Source: Tupaia tana | Taxonomy: Eukaryota; Chordata; Mammalia; Scandentia; Tupaiidae | Assembly (NCBI GenBank): GCA_026018925.1 | Contig: JAKSZU010000008.1 | Span: 9,290,415 to 9,354,414, forward strand | DNA: 64,000 bases | Reading direction: 5' to 3' | Shown here: positions 22,705-34,010 of the stretch, piece after piece | Position numbering within the stretch: position 1 is the stretch's first letter | How the letters are laid out: each line of letters starts with the position of its first letter | Position numbers and translations under genes: made by a program | The notes under the pieces: model-generated | The model's input: the letters and a program-made list of their open reading frames with translations, nothing else | The model's database searches: none | What the model was told of the DNA's origin: nothing

Positions 22705-22735
22705 AAGAAAGAAAGAAAGAAAAAAAGAAAGAGAA
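22436..22735 (+). mobile_element. SINE-A with long A/GAAA tail
   Basis: Complete SINE-A body followed by an A28 run and (GAAA)n, about 65 bp of tail in all. B box GGTTTGAGTCC is near consensus. Confidence 0.9.
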
Positions 22736-22744
22736 GCAATGGAA

Positions 22745-23075
22745 TCAAGCTGTGAATGATTTTATGTCCTATTTTCACCTAAAACGAGCATTTCCTCATA
22801 TCATCAAATAGTTCTCATAGACCTGAATTTGATTTTTTATTAATACTCCAATAAGTGAATTTACCATAATTTATCTGAACATTTTCCTAATGTTCCCACT
22901 ATTATACTGTCAAAATACAACGAAAGGTCTTGTGATTCATTCTGGGTAGGTATCTTTACTTCTTTAAACTGAATTCCCGGACATGTAATTGTTGGGTCAA
23001 AACATGAAGATCGTTCAGGCTCCTGATACGTGATATAAATTGCCCATCTAATCGCTTGTGTCTTCCAAAGCCTAC
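22745..23075 (-). mobile_element. old L1M fragment, antisense
   Basis: ATTTACCATAATTTATCTGA, then a TAATGTTCCCACTATTATA block and GGACATGTAATTGTTGGGTC, follows the antisense order of an L1 3' region (CATAATTTATTTAACC, then TTGGGTCAAA). No 3' end or tail seen. Confidence 0.6.
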
Positions 23076-23192
23076 TTAAATGAAAATAATTCTCTGTCTT
23101 ACAATAGAAAAAAGTACTTTGAAGCCTTAGCTAGAAAAGTTCCCAAGAGAAGGGGGTATGAATGGAATGAAGTACTGGTAACATGAGCTGTG

Positions 23193-23572
23193 TAGAAGTC
23201 TCCTCTTATCACTGGGGGGTAGGTTCCAGATCCCCAGAGCATGCCTGATAGTCTTGAACTCCATAGATGCTGGATTTTGTTTTTCTTCTGATAACTTAGA
23301 CAGCTAAGTGGAATCATGATTAAGGTGCCAGACTCCCATATGGCCGACTGTGGCTAACAGGTAGGTAGCATCTCCTTCATGGATATGTGGTCACATGGCT
23401 GGTTCACGTTATATGGGTTGGCTCTAGACAGGAACGGATTTCATCATTGCATGCAATTTAGAACTTTTGAATTGTTTATTTTTGGAATTTTCCATTTTAG
23501 ACTTTGGTTGACCACAGATACGTGAAATCATGGAAAGTGTAATGGCAGACAAGGGGTGGGGGAACTACCGTA
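23193..23572. mobile_element. Tigger/MER2-like DNA transposon
   Basis: The left end, TAGAAGTCTCCTCTTATC followed by GGGGGGTAGGTTCCAGATC, pairs with a right end of TTGGTTGACCACAGATACG and AGGGGTGGGGGAACTACCGTA. This is the inverted-repeat layout with TA target sites typical of the pogo/Tigger group, and the terminal wording resembles MER2. It is non-autonomous, with no transposase frame. A SINE-A head lies inside at about 23293-23349. Confidence 0.7.
23293..23349 (+). mobile_element. SINE-A head fragment
   Basis: Only the first ~55 bp of a SINE-A remain (CAGCTAAGTGG, ATTAAGGTGCCAGACTCCC, ATGGCCGACTGTGG). It stops at the B box, which is unusual because retroposition normally preserves the 3' end. 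Confidence 0.7.
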
Positions 23573-24084
23573 TTTATGAAAGAGAAGTGATTGCAGAATC
23601 ACCCAAGGATAATGAAATAGAGGTGCTGACACTTTTGTTATCTAGGTAGTCCCATACTCTGTTTAAAGCTAGATAGATAAAATGGAATCTAAAAAGACTC
23701 TCCATAGAGTTTTAAGGCATGATTTAAAATCTGATAAGATGTTAATTATGGGCTATTTGTCTTTCCTTCACAGAAAAATTACAGCTTTTTTTTTTTAATA
23801 AACAGAATCTTTAGTGAGATAAGAATTTAGAATAAAGTACATAGGCTGTGAAAATTCCATTTTGCCTTCAAGAAATAATAAATAAATGGTCAGTCATTTA
23901 GATTCCTGAATTCTTAACTTCTACAAAGGACAGATCACCTTTTAAATCTGGTAATAGTACTCATCCAAATAAGAAATGGACAAAGCTATTGATACTGATG
24001 AATCGTGAAGCTGCGTACACCAGACAATAGGTTAAAAATTGAAGGGGAATAGTCTGAATTGTCTTTCTGTAAATTAAGTGATCA
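23573..24084. other. unassigned AT-rich sequence
   Basis: No repeat recognised. Confidence 0.35.
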
Positions 24085-24270
24085 GATAATAGGAGATCAC
24101 ATGTTTTGGACTGAGACATCAAGACTCAATTTTAGTTTCTCTTTAAAGCAGGTTTGATCCTAAGTAAGTTGCTTCATGGCTAAGCACCTCCATTGCTCAC
24201 TCTGAAATGAGAGGACTAAATGATGCAATGTTAACTGTGGTATCTAACTTGAAGTCTAGTACCTGATCTG
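24085..24270 (+). mobile_element. MIR element
   Basis: GATCCTAAGTAAGTTGCTTC, then a TCACTCTGAAATGAGAGGAC block and TAAATGATGCAATG, follows the MIR order (CAAGTTACTTAACC, CATCTGTAAAATGGG, TTAAATGAG). Confidence 0.6.
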
Positions 24271-24347
24271 TAAATTTATGAGCCTAAGCCTTTGGGTTAG
24301 AAATGATGAAGAACTCGAGGTAATAGATCCTATTTCAGGAGGTGTCT

Positions 24348-24615
24348 TTTTTATTTTGAGATTTTTTTTCTGTAAAGTGAGTGCACTTGCTGGAGAGAGA
24401 TACAGAGAGAGAAAGTGAGGAATCACCCCACCCCCACCCACCCCCAGGAGAGATGGCCACACCACAATCCCTTTTTCTCTGTTCTCCTCTTGGGATTTTG
24501 GGCATGCACATACATAAACCTGGCATGCCCTTCAGGCTACTGGGTCTGGGACTAAACGGGGAGTCACTCATGTGGGATCCAGCACCTTAATGACCATACC
24601 ACCTATTGTGCCCCT
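24348..24615 (-). mobile_element. SINE-A copy
   Basis: T8 tail, TGTAAAGTGAGTGCACTTGC box, (CCCA)n-expanded palindrome region at 24427-24448, CACCACAATCCC, head ending CATACCACCTATTGTGCCC. Confidence 0.9.
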
Positions 24616-25721
24616 GGGCATGCCTTTTGACTAGTATTTTTATGGAGCTTCCTTGGAATGGTCCAGGTCCTGTGGGGTTGACTGTAGTGCCTTTCTTGAT
24701 TGAGAATGACCAAGATTCAAGGTCTTTACTAGAGATGACCTTGATTGACTGAATTGCCATACAAATTGCAGTATCAAAGTGGCCTTTCCACAGTCTCCCG
24801 ATTTTAAAATGGGATGGGTTGTTTGTTTTACTCAGCTTACTAATAACTCTTGGTCTAACTGTGATACAGAACAACTTTTTCTGGAGCAAACATCAAAGAA
24901 TTGACATTACCAGGGCTTTCACCTAGTTTTTTCACCAATTAAGAGATGGGGGAGAAAGGCTGTATTTCTCACACCAGTGGACACTTAATCAGAGAAGTTT
25001 TTTTGACTAATATTTCAGCCTACTGGAAAGAACAGAAGAAATTAGCATTGCTGCTGCTTAGAGAACTGGCTTCCTAGATGTGTACCCACTGTGATGATGA
25101 AAATAAAATCAATGTGGGTCAAGTTCAATCACCTGTTTCTCTAAACTCTATTCTACATGAGGACCCTGAGAACATTCCATAAGAGTTCTAATACAGAAGC
25201 AATGCTTGGATTGAAAACATTGGTTTGAAAGCTTATTTTGAAAGCAAAACTTAACTCATAAGTGCTCAGCTAAGACTCTCTTCTGATTATGGAAGAGAGC
25301 AAGTTCTTGGTGCAGATAGAGCAAGGATTTTCTCTGCCACTCACTAGTAGGTTCAGTGCTTTCCTGATTCTATACACATCAACTCAGATAAAGGAAAGCC
25401 GGTCTTGTTAATGCATGGAGATGTTAGACACATAGACAAATCAATGATATTCTGGAATTGACAAAGCATGTTGGCTTAGAGTATACTTTTGATGAGAGTG
25501 TATTCCCGGGAAGGGTAAACACATTGATAAACTCATTGCCCTTGATCTTCCAACACCATTTCTATTGACATTTCTTTCTGCTCCAGGCACAGATTAGAGA
25601 GTATATGGCCCATTGATTGCATTTAGGGCTCATAATGACAGAAAAGAAGATTGAATTCCTCTCCCTAAATACATAGGGAAGGTTAGTAGCATCCCTGTTT
25701 TGGTCTTAACATATTCTTGGA
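24616..25721. other. unassigned sequence
   Basis: About 1.1 kb without a recognised feature. The minus-strand frame 24587-24889 begins inside the SINE, so it is not a gene candidate. Confidence 0.35.
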
Positions 25722-25979
25722 GGATGGACTGTGGCGAGGTTGTCAAGGTGGCTGGATCTCCCATGGCTGACCACACGGTTTGGGTCCTGAACCTGACAGC
25801 TTGGAAAACACACCAGGTACATATGTATATGTGCTCAAAATCCCAAGAGGAAAATGGAGAAGAAAGGATTGCAGTGTGACCATCCTCCCTGGGGATTGCT
25901 TTCTTTCTCCCCTTCCCCATCTATGTCTCTCTGGCAAGCGCACATACCCTATAGCAAATTTAAAAAAAATAATAATAAA
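25722..25979 (+). mobile_element. SINE-A, old copy
   Basis: Diverged head (TGTGGCGAGGTTGTCAAGG), B-box remnant GGTTTGGGTCC, good middle and CT zone, GCGCACATACCCTATAGC, tail with AAT repeats. Confidence 0.85.
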
Positions 25980-26166
25980 ATACATATTCTTGGATTTGAC
26001 AGTCTGTTTTCAGATTCTGTTACTAATTCAGTAGATTTCAAAAGATATTTTTACTATAATCCTTCAAAAGTTAAAAATATTATTAAAAATATGATAATCC
26101 AAGTCATAGTTTTTGAGTCTTTATCCAAATGAAATTTTGAGAAAGTTGTTTGAAAAAGGCTTTCAT

Positions 26167-26446
26167 GGGAACCAGCAGTTAGCGTAATGGCTATGTCGCT
26201 GGACTCCCACGTAGTCGACCGCGGTTCGCGTCTCAGACCCGGTGGCTTACAACTCACGCCGGGCGCGTGTGCGTGCGTGCCCAAGATCCCGAGAGGAGAA
26301 TGGAGGAGAAGGGATTGCGGCGTGACCATCCCCCCTGGGGGGTGATTTCTCGCTTTCTGTCTCTATGTCTCTCTCTGTCTGGCTGGCGAGCGCACGCGCC
26401 CTATAGCGAAAAAACCTCTCCCAAAAAAAAAAAAAAAAAAAAAAAA
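26167..26446 (+). mobile_element. youngest-type SINE-A with target duplication
   Basis: AAAAAGGCTTTCAT (26153-26166) recurs after the A23 tail at about 26442-26455. The body is CpG-rich with GCGCGTGTGCGTGCGTGCCC, an intact CCCCCCTGGGGGG and CGAGCGCACGCGCCCTATAG. It shares GGGAACCAGC and GGTTCGCGTCTC with the copies at 35834 and 39442. Confidence 0.97.
26180..26233 (+). promoter_or_regulatory. RNA polymerase III A and B boxes of young SINE-A
   Basis: TAGCGTAATGG at 26180-26190 fits the A-box pattern TRGYNNANNGG, and GGTTCGCGTCT at 26223-26233 fits the B box GGTTCGANTCC apart from its 3' half. The 32-bp gap between boxes is tRNA-like. Function is inferred from motif fit only. Confidence 0.75.
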
Positions 26447-26607
26447 GGCTTTCATTGTTCTTGTGATATTTTCCATGTATGAGACCTGACAAATGTATTA
26501 CAAATATAAGGCCAGCCAATATTGATATTCCTACGTACTGAGGAAATGTTTTCTATTTAATTTTACTTTTCTAATTGCATTTTACTTATTTTTAAATTAA
26601 ATTAATT

Positions 26608-26833
26608 TTTTTCTTTTCCTTTTTTGCCATGCATTCACTGAAGAGAGATAGTGAGAGCGAATGTGAGAAATCACCCTCCAGGGCGGTGGCCACACCACAA
26701 TCCCTTCTCCTTCATTCTCCTGGGATTTTGCACATGTGCCCAGTGTGATTTTTAAGCCACCAGGTTCAGGACTTGAACTGTTGTTGACCATGTGGGAGTC
26801 CAGAGCTTTAACCATCATACCACCTACAGGCCC
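26608..26833 (-). mobile_element. SINE-A, older copy
   Basis: GCCATGCATTCACTGAAGAG end, CACCACAATCCCTTCTCC middle, head ending CACCTACAGGCCCC. A younger SINE-A lies immediately to the right in the same orientation. Confidence 0.9.
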
Positions 26834-26850
26834 CTAATTCTATTTCATTT

Positions 26851-27116
26851 TTTTTTTTTTTTTTGGAGAGGTTTTTGCTATAGGGTGCGTGCGCTCGCCA
26901 GAAAGACAGACAGAGACAGAGAGACAGAAAGTGAGAAATCACTCCCCAGGGGGGATGGTCATGCCGCAATCCCTTCTCTTCCATTCTCCTCTCGGGATCT
27001 TGGGCACACATGCACACATGCCCGGCATGAGTTTTAAGCCACCGGGTCCGGGACACAAACCACGGTCGACTACATGGGAGTCAAGTGACATAGCCATTAT
27101 GCTAACTGCTGGTCCC
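26851..27116 (-). mobile_element. young SINE-A with target duplication
   Basis: TCTATTTCATTTTTT (26839) and TCTATTTAATTTTTT (27117) flank the element. T15 tail, intact palindrome and young head. CpG decay is moderate. Confidence 0.93.
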
Positions 27117-27129
27117 TCTATTTAATTTT

Positions 27130-27990
27130 TTAAAATGAACAATTCTTGAGAAAAGCATACTTACCGTCAGCAACACCGTATGTTAGTTTCTACTAAGTTG
27201 TGTATGCTGTTGGATAGGAGATGGCTGACCTGCCCTCATTTGCCTTGCCTTGACAGACTTCACAGCATTCTTTGCATATTCATGGTATTGGGGAAAATCC
27301 TCCGAAAGCTTTCCTAAAGATATATTGGGGCCAAAGGCCTATTCATTAAGACACTGCACTTTAATACAGATAAGAAACTCATTTTCATCCTTAGGTCATT
27401 AGTAGCTGTAAATAACCTGAACTTGCTCAGAATACTTCAATAGAAAGTGGTTATAATGAATGAAAAGCAGCGTGTTTACTGAGGAGAGAACAGGTCAATT
27501 AAACAGAGATTTGGAGCTATGTATTGACTGGGAAGAATCACTCTAAAATTTATATTTGCACAGCCTGGAAAATGTCAGTGTTCTGCAGTGTGAGACCTGA
27601 GTGAGAGTACTTCTGGGTAAACATGGCAGATTGGCACGTGGTGCTTCACAGCAGCCGAGAAAGTGCCCTCCTCTATTCTGTGAGGACAGATGTCTTCTCT
27701 TCTTCACTCTTTCTGCATACCCGAAGCTGATTCTCTAGAGAAATCAGTTCAGAGGCCCTGGAAGCTGGTCAGTAGTGCACCAAAGAGCCGGGTTAGAGGC
27801 GTACGATTGAAGACCAACACAGGACACAATGCTGCGTGCTGACCCAGGAGAGCCCTGGCCTTCCCCGAGAGCTGCAACACCCATATGCCTCTCAGTCTTC
27901 TCCGAAGAAAACAAACGACCCAGAGAAAATGAAGTCATAAATACGCATAAATACGAGCTGACAGCTGAGGATCCCCAGACAGTAGAACAG
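27130..27990. other. unassigned sequence
   Basis: About 860 bp with no repeat or coding signal I recognise. Confidence 0.35.
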
Positions 27991-28052
27991 ACCAAAACGA
28001 ATTAAAAAAATAAAATAATTCTGAAAGGAAACAACATAGGAGTAAAAGAAAA

Positions 28053-28055
<3 letters not shown>

Positions 28056-28100
<45 letters not shown>
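28056..28100. repeat. (TA)n microsatellite, about 22 units
   Basis: Perfect TA repeat. Self-complementary and able to extrude a cruciform; likely polymorphic in length. Confidence 0.95.
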
Positions 28101-28104
<4 letters not shown>

Positions 28105-28225
28105 GAAAGTGTTTGTATATAACATAAAATAATAGCATATTGGAGTAATGGAAACATCAGAAATAATAGAAAGCTCTTAGCAATTTAAAACAAGGTAGAA
28201 ATGTTAAAAAAAAAAAAAAAAAATT

Positions 28226-28466
28226 GGACCAGCAAGTGGTGTGGTGGTTAAGGTGCTGAAACCCACATGACTGACTGCAGTTCATGTCCTGGACCCAGCA
28301 CTTGAAAAATATGCTGGACACATGTATGTTCATGCCCCAAATCCTTAGAGGAGAATGGAGGAGAAGAGATTGTGATGTGGCAATCTCTCCTGTGGAGGTT
28401 ATTTCTCACTTTCTCTCTGTCTCTCTCTGACGAGCGCATGGGCCCTATGGCTAAAGTCTAAAACAA
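28226..28466 (+). mobile_element. SINE-A copy
   Basis: Begins GGACCAGCAAGTGGTGTGG, preceded by an A18 run (28205-28222) in the target. Middle TTAGAGGAGAATGGAGG, CT zone, GCGCATGGGCCCTATGG. Confidence 0.9.
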
Positions 28467-28631
28467 AATACGTGCTGAAGAAGAAGCATCTTGAAAGATG
28501 CTTTTCAAGAAGTTTGGAAGAAGCCAGTGAACCTCTTAGGAAGTAGAACAAAAAGATAAAGATAGTGAGAGATGGAAAGATAAGAATCTTAAATGAATGA
28601 TTCAAGTTTAGTATAACTGAGTTTAAAAGGT

Positions 28632-28852
28632 GGGGGGACAGGCTCAGCTGCAGTGGCAGGGTGTGCTCACTTCTAAAGTGCTAGAGACCATGTGGAAGAT
28701 GGATTCAACCTGTATGTGCTGAGCATAGCATGTGTCATAATCTTGGCTAGCTGAGGAGGCTGGTGAAGGATCAAGGTGTGAGGCCCTGTTGAGGACTCTA
28801 TCTCTTTCTCTCTCTCTCTCTCTCAATAAAGAAATAAACTTTAAAAGAAGAA
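28632..28852 (+). mobile_element. SINE-B copy
   Basis: Head GGGGACAGGCTCAGCTGCAG, a GGCTAGCTGAGGAGGCTGG block, GAGGCCCTGTTGAGGACTC, (CT)n, then CAATAAAGAAATAAACTTTA. Confidence 0.8.
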
Positions 28853-28887
28853 AGAGAACAGATAAAAACATAAAGATATTATTTAAG

Positions 28888-29100
28888 AAATAGGCTCAGT
28901 CAATGTGGCATGTGTTCCATAGGATGGAACCACATGGGAGGTCCGGTTAGATTCTTCATTTAATCGAAAGACCAGGTTTGATGGTGTGTTCCTGTGCTCT
29001 CAGTGACTGAGAAGAAGCTCAGACAGGATGACTGCAATCTCAAGGCTGATCTAGGCAATGCTGTAAGACCCCATCTAAGTGCCAGGCATGTCCGAGCTGG
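28888..29100 (+). mobile_element. tRNA-SINE-like head joined to 7SL/FLAM-like part
   Basis: 28888-28968 looks like a SINE-B-type head (GGCTCAGTCAATGTGGCATG, CCACATGGGAGGTCCGG). 28969-29085 follows the 7SL/FLAM order: CCAGGTTTGATGGTGTGTTC, CAGTGACTGAGAAGAAGCTC, GCAATGCTGTAAGACCCCAT. The same arrangement occurs at 35462-35635. Confidence 0.6.
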
Positions 29101-29127
29101 GTTGAGACAGGAAGACTGCAACAACAA

Positions 29128-29420
29128 GCTCTTATATGTAGTATAGTGATTAAGGCACTGGAATCCCACATAGCTGTCTGTAGTTCGAGTCTTGGACCTG
29201 TGGCTTACAACTCACACTGGCTGTGTGTGTGTGTATGCCCAAAATCCCAAGTGGAGAATGGAGGAGAGGGGATTGTGTCATGGCCACCCCCCTTGAGGGT
29301 TGATTTCTTGCCTTCCCTCTATCTCACTCACTGGCAAGTGCACACACCCTATGACAAAAATATCTCTTAAAGAAAAAGAAAGAAAGAAACAGAGAAAAGA
29401 GAGGGAGAGAGAAAGAACAA
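29128..29420 (+). mobile_element. SINE-A copy with GA-rich tail
   Basis: ATGTAGTATAGTGATTAAGG A-box zone, TAGTTCGAGTC B box, middle GTGGAGAATGGAGGAGAGG, GCACACACCCTATGAC, then AAAG-rich tail to about 29420. The first ~10 bp of the head are diverged. Confidence 0.85.
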
Positions 29421-30560
29421 GGAAGCATAGAATTGTGAAGACTATGATTTTCTAAGTTAAAAGGGATCAACAAATGTTCTGTCTAATTAAGAAAGAAATA
29501 ACACACATACTCACACCAAAGTAAAATTCAGAATAACAGGTACAAATACTAAATCTTAAGGTGTTAAAAAAGAAAGATGGGTGACCCATAACAAACAACA
29601 ATCAACCCTTATAAACATTAGATTAAAAAAAAAAACTGTAGAGATAATCCCTACAATTCTTAGGGGAATATGGTTTTCAATATAAAATTCTCCTTTCAGC
29701 TCAGTTATCCATCAAATGTAAGAGCAGAATGAAGACACTTGCAGATATGTAAGGACTTACTAAAAATAAATTACCTTTCAAACAACTTCTTTTAAGAAGC
29801 TTCTAAAGAATGAGATCCAGCCAAATGAAGAGTTTAACAGAGAATGAGTAAAACACAAGATATGAAAAACTGGGCTTCACACACAGGAGGGTGGCCTTTA
29901 GGAGTGGCTCACTGACTGGAGCTGAGAAGCGTGAGTATGGAGAGAAACCCCCTCTAAGGAAATATGGTATAGACTGTTATTGCTTTGTTCATTTGGGGAA
30001 AATCTTGCTAAGTATCTGGCAGATCTGTTGGAACACTTGGGAGAAATATTAGCAATAGATATGTGAGAAAACAAACAAATGGGGAAAAAATGGGATAATT
30101 CAAAATCCAAATGAATGTGTAAGACTTGTGAGTAAGAACATTTGATCATAGTACACTGGGCAGTAGGAGCTGTTTACAGAGGCACAGTGTGAGATAGTAA
30201 GGGAGGTTGGGGAGTGCTTTGGTATGAGAGTTAAATCTTTACCTTCTGTAGTAGGCAGTTAACCAGAAGGAAGTTAATTCTGTAAATCTCATAAGGCAAC
30301 AAATAGACACATCGATTAAAGATACAGGCTTGAGCAAATGCTTAGGAAGACTAGAAGTACAGGTCTCTGGAGTATAAGATTGGGCTTCCAAGCTAGGAAA
30401 GAATGGAGTATGGACTTGTGTTTTTCCTCATTATAAATCTCCTGATGCTATTTCACTTTTAAAAATAAGTGTAAGACTGAATAAAAGCTTAAAAGTCATT
30501 AGAGAAATGAAGATACAGGAAAAAGCATGTAGAACGTAAGTGCCAGGGCTCCCAAATCTT

Positions 30561-32287
30561 GTTATAGCTCCCCTAGACAAGGGTGTAGGTTTATTTATAA
30601 CAAGACAGTACTAACAGTGTATCCCTATGAACTTGCTGGGTAAACCAATCTCTAAGAAGATGGTTAACAATGGAACTGAGCTGATATCTAGGATCCCAAA
30701 TGCAATATCAGACCATAAAATATAAAGCAGATTTTCACAAGGGAGCATTACATCATCTGCTAAATTGGTGCTCAGTGAATATATATAATCATTGTTCATT
30801 TTGTTTTAAGGTTCATTCTATTCCTACAGATAATTCATTGTTCTGTCATCTTGACATAAAAACCTACCACATGGGGAACTGGAAGACTGGATCAGCTCTC
30901 TCCCATGGAGCCAAGTGACCTGTTGGCTTGTGTGCTGTTCATGGAATGCAAGACTTTAGGGTTTGCTGGTTCTATGGGAACCCGCTGAGCATGTCAGAAA
31001 ATGGCGGAAACCTTTCCCAAGTTCTTCCTCCCAGTTTGTCTTTCCCTTCAGTGATCTTCCCCAGTAAGCCTTCAGCTGTGTGTTACTCAGACGATGGAGT
31101 ATGCCAGTTTTGCAGGAAATACAGTCTAACAGAATAAGGTAGCTCACTGCCTCCACCACCAGCAGCTAATTGATTTTTGCTCTTTGACTGTCTCACTCCA
31201 TTTGATGCTGTACTGGTTCCTTTTATTGATCACATACAGATCTATGCTGACTTTATTAGGATGCTGAATTACTTTCTCTGATGTACTGTGAGGAACCTGT
31301 CTCACCCTAGCTGCTGGTTACCCATGTGGGCAAAATTGACCAGGGCTTACTTACACCACATTCATGCCCGCCATTCACTAGGCACCTGTCCCAGCCCTCC
31401 TCTGCAAGTCGGCATTGCTGCTATAGCTTCTTCAGCAACTTTCCATGGCCTCGCCATTCTGCAACACACCTCCACCTATGTTGTGTCACTTTGGGCAAGT
31501 CATTAGCTTATTGATCTTTTTAAAATCTGTTGACCAAACATGGATCCATAACCTACATTATTTATAGAGATATTTATGGATGGGTGTTAAAAATAGAAGT
31601 AGTAGGAAACTTAGAAGTGGGAGTTATGTAGTCATTGTAAAATTAGAATGATCAAAAAAATCAGTATGAGTCTGACAAAAGCAAGGGAAAATGATTGGAA
31701 ATTTTTAACATGTCTTGCTTTTATTCACCTGGGTTTGAGATATTTCTGACAGCTCTAGAGTGGAATGTGTATTCACCAGCTCAGAGTTGGTGTCTTTTCT
31801 TTTTTCTTCTCTTCTGTGTTTGCCGTCAAGATACCTCCAGCTGTTGCATTGGGTACCTCCCCTGGTCCTGGCCAAGGAAGCCCAGCAGTCACCACTAGAG
31901 AGCAGCACCAGGCTTAGACCCCTGGGGAAGGAGCAGAGTTCTCATAGAGCACAGATTGGGAGTTACAGGGCACTCAGGACTGCCTCCTGGTCATTTCTGT
32001 TCTAATCTCACACGGTGGATAATCGCAAACTAAATCCAGGGCAGAGCCCTGGTTTCCGGATTGCTTGGTTAGAAGTGGAAAGAAAGGAAATGATGACCTG
32101 GAGGGTGAGGCAAAGCCATCCTCTCTGCCTGCTCCTCTCCGGATAAGAGCCAGTCATTGCTTAACTCTTTCTTGGAGCAGTGCAAGATCATTGCAACAGA
32201 GTTTACTGGAGATGAGTGGGGAGAAGAGGCCTTCACATATCAGAGTGAGAGATAAATCTGACCTTAATCATCTTGAAGTTTTCTGTT
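30561..32287. other. unassigned sequence
   Basis: About 1.7 kb with no recognised repeat. Several short frames exist on both strands but none has a domain or a dominant strand. If this window contains conserved unique sequence, this is one of the larger candidates. Confidence 0.3.
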
Positions 32288-32299
32288 CTGTGAATACTT

Positions 32300-32561
32300 T
32301 TTTTTGAGAGAGAGAGATTTTTGCTATAGGGCACGTGTGCTCACTGGAGAGACAGAGAGAGACAGGGAGACAGAAAGCAAGAAATCACTCTCCAGGATGG
32401 ATGGCCACGTCGCAATCCCTACTCCTCCATTGTCCTTTCGTGATTTGGGGCATGCATGCACATGCTTCTGATAGGAGTTTCAAGCCACTGGGTCTGGGGC
32501 TGAACGGTGGTTGGCTACGTGGGAGTCCAGCAATATAATCATTACACCATCTGCTGGTCTC
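32300..32561 (-). mobile_element. SINE-A with 12-bp target duplication
   Basis: CTGTGAATACTT at 32288-32299 recurs at 32562-32573. Tail T8, GATTTTTGCTATAGGGCACG, palindrome degraded, head ending CACCATCTGCTGGTCTC. Confidence 0.95.
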
Positions 32562-32739
32562 CTGTGAATACTTAGCTGATACAGACCCCCTGGGTCCCAT
32601 AGATGGCCCTAGAGATTGCCCTTTTTGTAAGTGCTTTTGTAACAGGCTTCTGAAAACACTTAGTTGTTGAAGTGCAAACAGGGAAATTGTAAATAAAAAA
32701 AGTCTGTCATATAAAATTTAGGGAAATATTAAAAACTAG

Positions 32740-33170
32740 AATGCCTCGTTTTTCCATTATACATTTATTATATGCTCATTATAAGCAAATTTTAAAATAA
32801 AAATAAATAAACAAGCCAGTAAATATCATCCATAGTTGTCCCAACTAAAGTCACCCTCTCTTTTTTGGCATTTATTATATGACTATGGTCCCACTGTATA
32901 TGCAATTTTATGTCCTTATGTTTTCCAATTAGCATGATAACTAAGAATTTCCCTAATTTTTATGATCTCTTTAGTAACTGTTCTCAGTGTCTACTCCCCA
33001 TGTAACTGTATGGCATTATTAGAATTTATGTATTCAAGATTTTGTTCAACTTTATTACAGTACCTGGAACACACTGCTTTATACATTTTACCCTTATGAT
33101 GTAGTTTCCTGACTGGTTTACATAGCTCTGAAATTCTTTCTTGGGAATATTCGTCTATGACATGGACAAG
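32740..33170 (-). mobile_element. possible old L1M fragment, antisense
   Basis: A GCATTTATTATATGACTATG block followed by CCAATTAGCATGATAAC and CTGTATGGCATTATTAG loosely follows an antisense old L1 3' region. Weak; could be unique sequence. Confidence 0.3.
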
Positions 33171-33346
33171 CTTACTTAGTTACAGGGTGACACAAGTAGT
33201 ACCTTGAGCAGCAAAGCTTCTTGTTTTGAAGGAATCCTCATTTCTCTTAAGAGTAAAGAAATCGAGATAGAGGAGTACAGTGTCATCCTGAGATGTAAGA
33301 TCGAGATGCAGCCTGCTTAGTAACTTAGAATGTGGTATCCATTCTT

Positions 33347-33607
33347 GGGACCAACAGATGGTGTAATGGTTACATCGCTGGATTCCCACATGGTCAACCA
33401 TGGTTTGAGTCCTGGACCTGGCAGATTAAAACTCATGCAGGGCACATGGGCATGTGTGCTCAGAATCCCACAAGGAGGATGGAGAGGGGATTGCGGAGTG
33501 CCCATTTCCTCTGGGGGATGATTTCTTGCTTTCTGTCTCTCTGTCTCTCCGGTGAGTGCACACATCCTACAGCAACAAAATATCCCTCAAAAAAAAAAAA
33601 AAAAAAA
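33347..33607 (+). mobile_element. SINE-A copy
   Basis: GGGACCAACAGATGGTGTAATGG head, GGTTTGAGTCC B box, middle AGGAGGATGGAGAGGGG, CT zone, GCACACATCCTACAGC, A19 tail. Confidence 0.93.
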
Positions 33608-33847
33608 GGATGCGATATCAACTCTTACGAGTGTATTTATCCTCCTCAAAACATGAGGTAAGTATAGACAGCTCAAAGCACTGTTAGAAGTTCTCTTTTA
33701 ACCCATAGACATTTGTTGAATGTCTAATATGCACCGTGCATTTCAAAACACTTGGGATATCAATGAAAGAAGCAAAGATCCTTGCCCTCACAGAGATTAA
33801 AGTCTTGCACAGGAGACAAATACTGAACGAAATACTTTAGTAAGTTA

Positions 33848-33961
33848 TATACACACACACACACGCACACACATACAGACACACACGCACACACACACGC
33901 ACACACACACACACACACATACAGACACACACATGCGCACACACACACGCACACACACACA
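33848..33961. repeat. (AC)n array with a longer internal period
   Basis: About 114 bp of AC with GC and TACAGA interruptions. The marker ACATACAGACACACAC occurs at 33871 and again at 33917, a spacing of 46 bp, so the array grew partly by duplication of a longer unit. Confidence 0.9.
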
Positions 33962-34010
33962 CTTCAAGTTAAAAGGCCATACATGCTATAAAAACAGAAG
34001 GAGGGGGAAT

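Larger units (their letters stand above)
27991..30560 (+). mobile_element. old sense L1M/HAL1-like region, interrupted
   Basis: Blocks at 27991-28225, 28467-28630, 29440-29980 and, more weakly, to 30560 resemble sense old L1M or HAL1 sequence: GGTGACCCATAACAAACAAC, AGAATGAAGACACTTGCAG, TCTAAAGAATGAGATCCAGC. Four SINE-type insertions, one of them tRNA/7SL composite, lie between. Frames are destroyed. The subtype is uncertain. Confidence 0.5.

Noticed and set aside
26180-26252. tRNA gene in the SINE-A head
   Set aside because: A and B boxes are present but the cloverleaf cannot be closed properly and the sequence continues into a SINE body with an A tail.
33760-33960. Cys/Val-rich minus-strand frame
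   Set aside because: Translation of the AC microsatellite.
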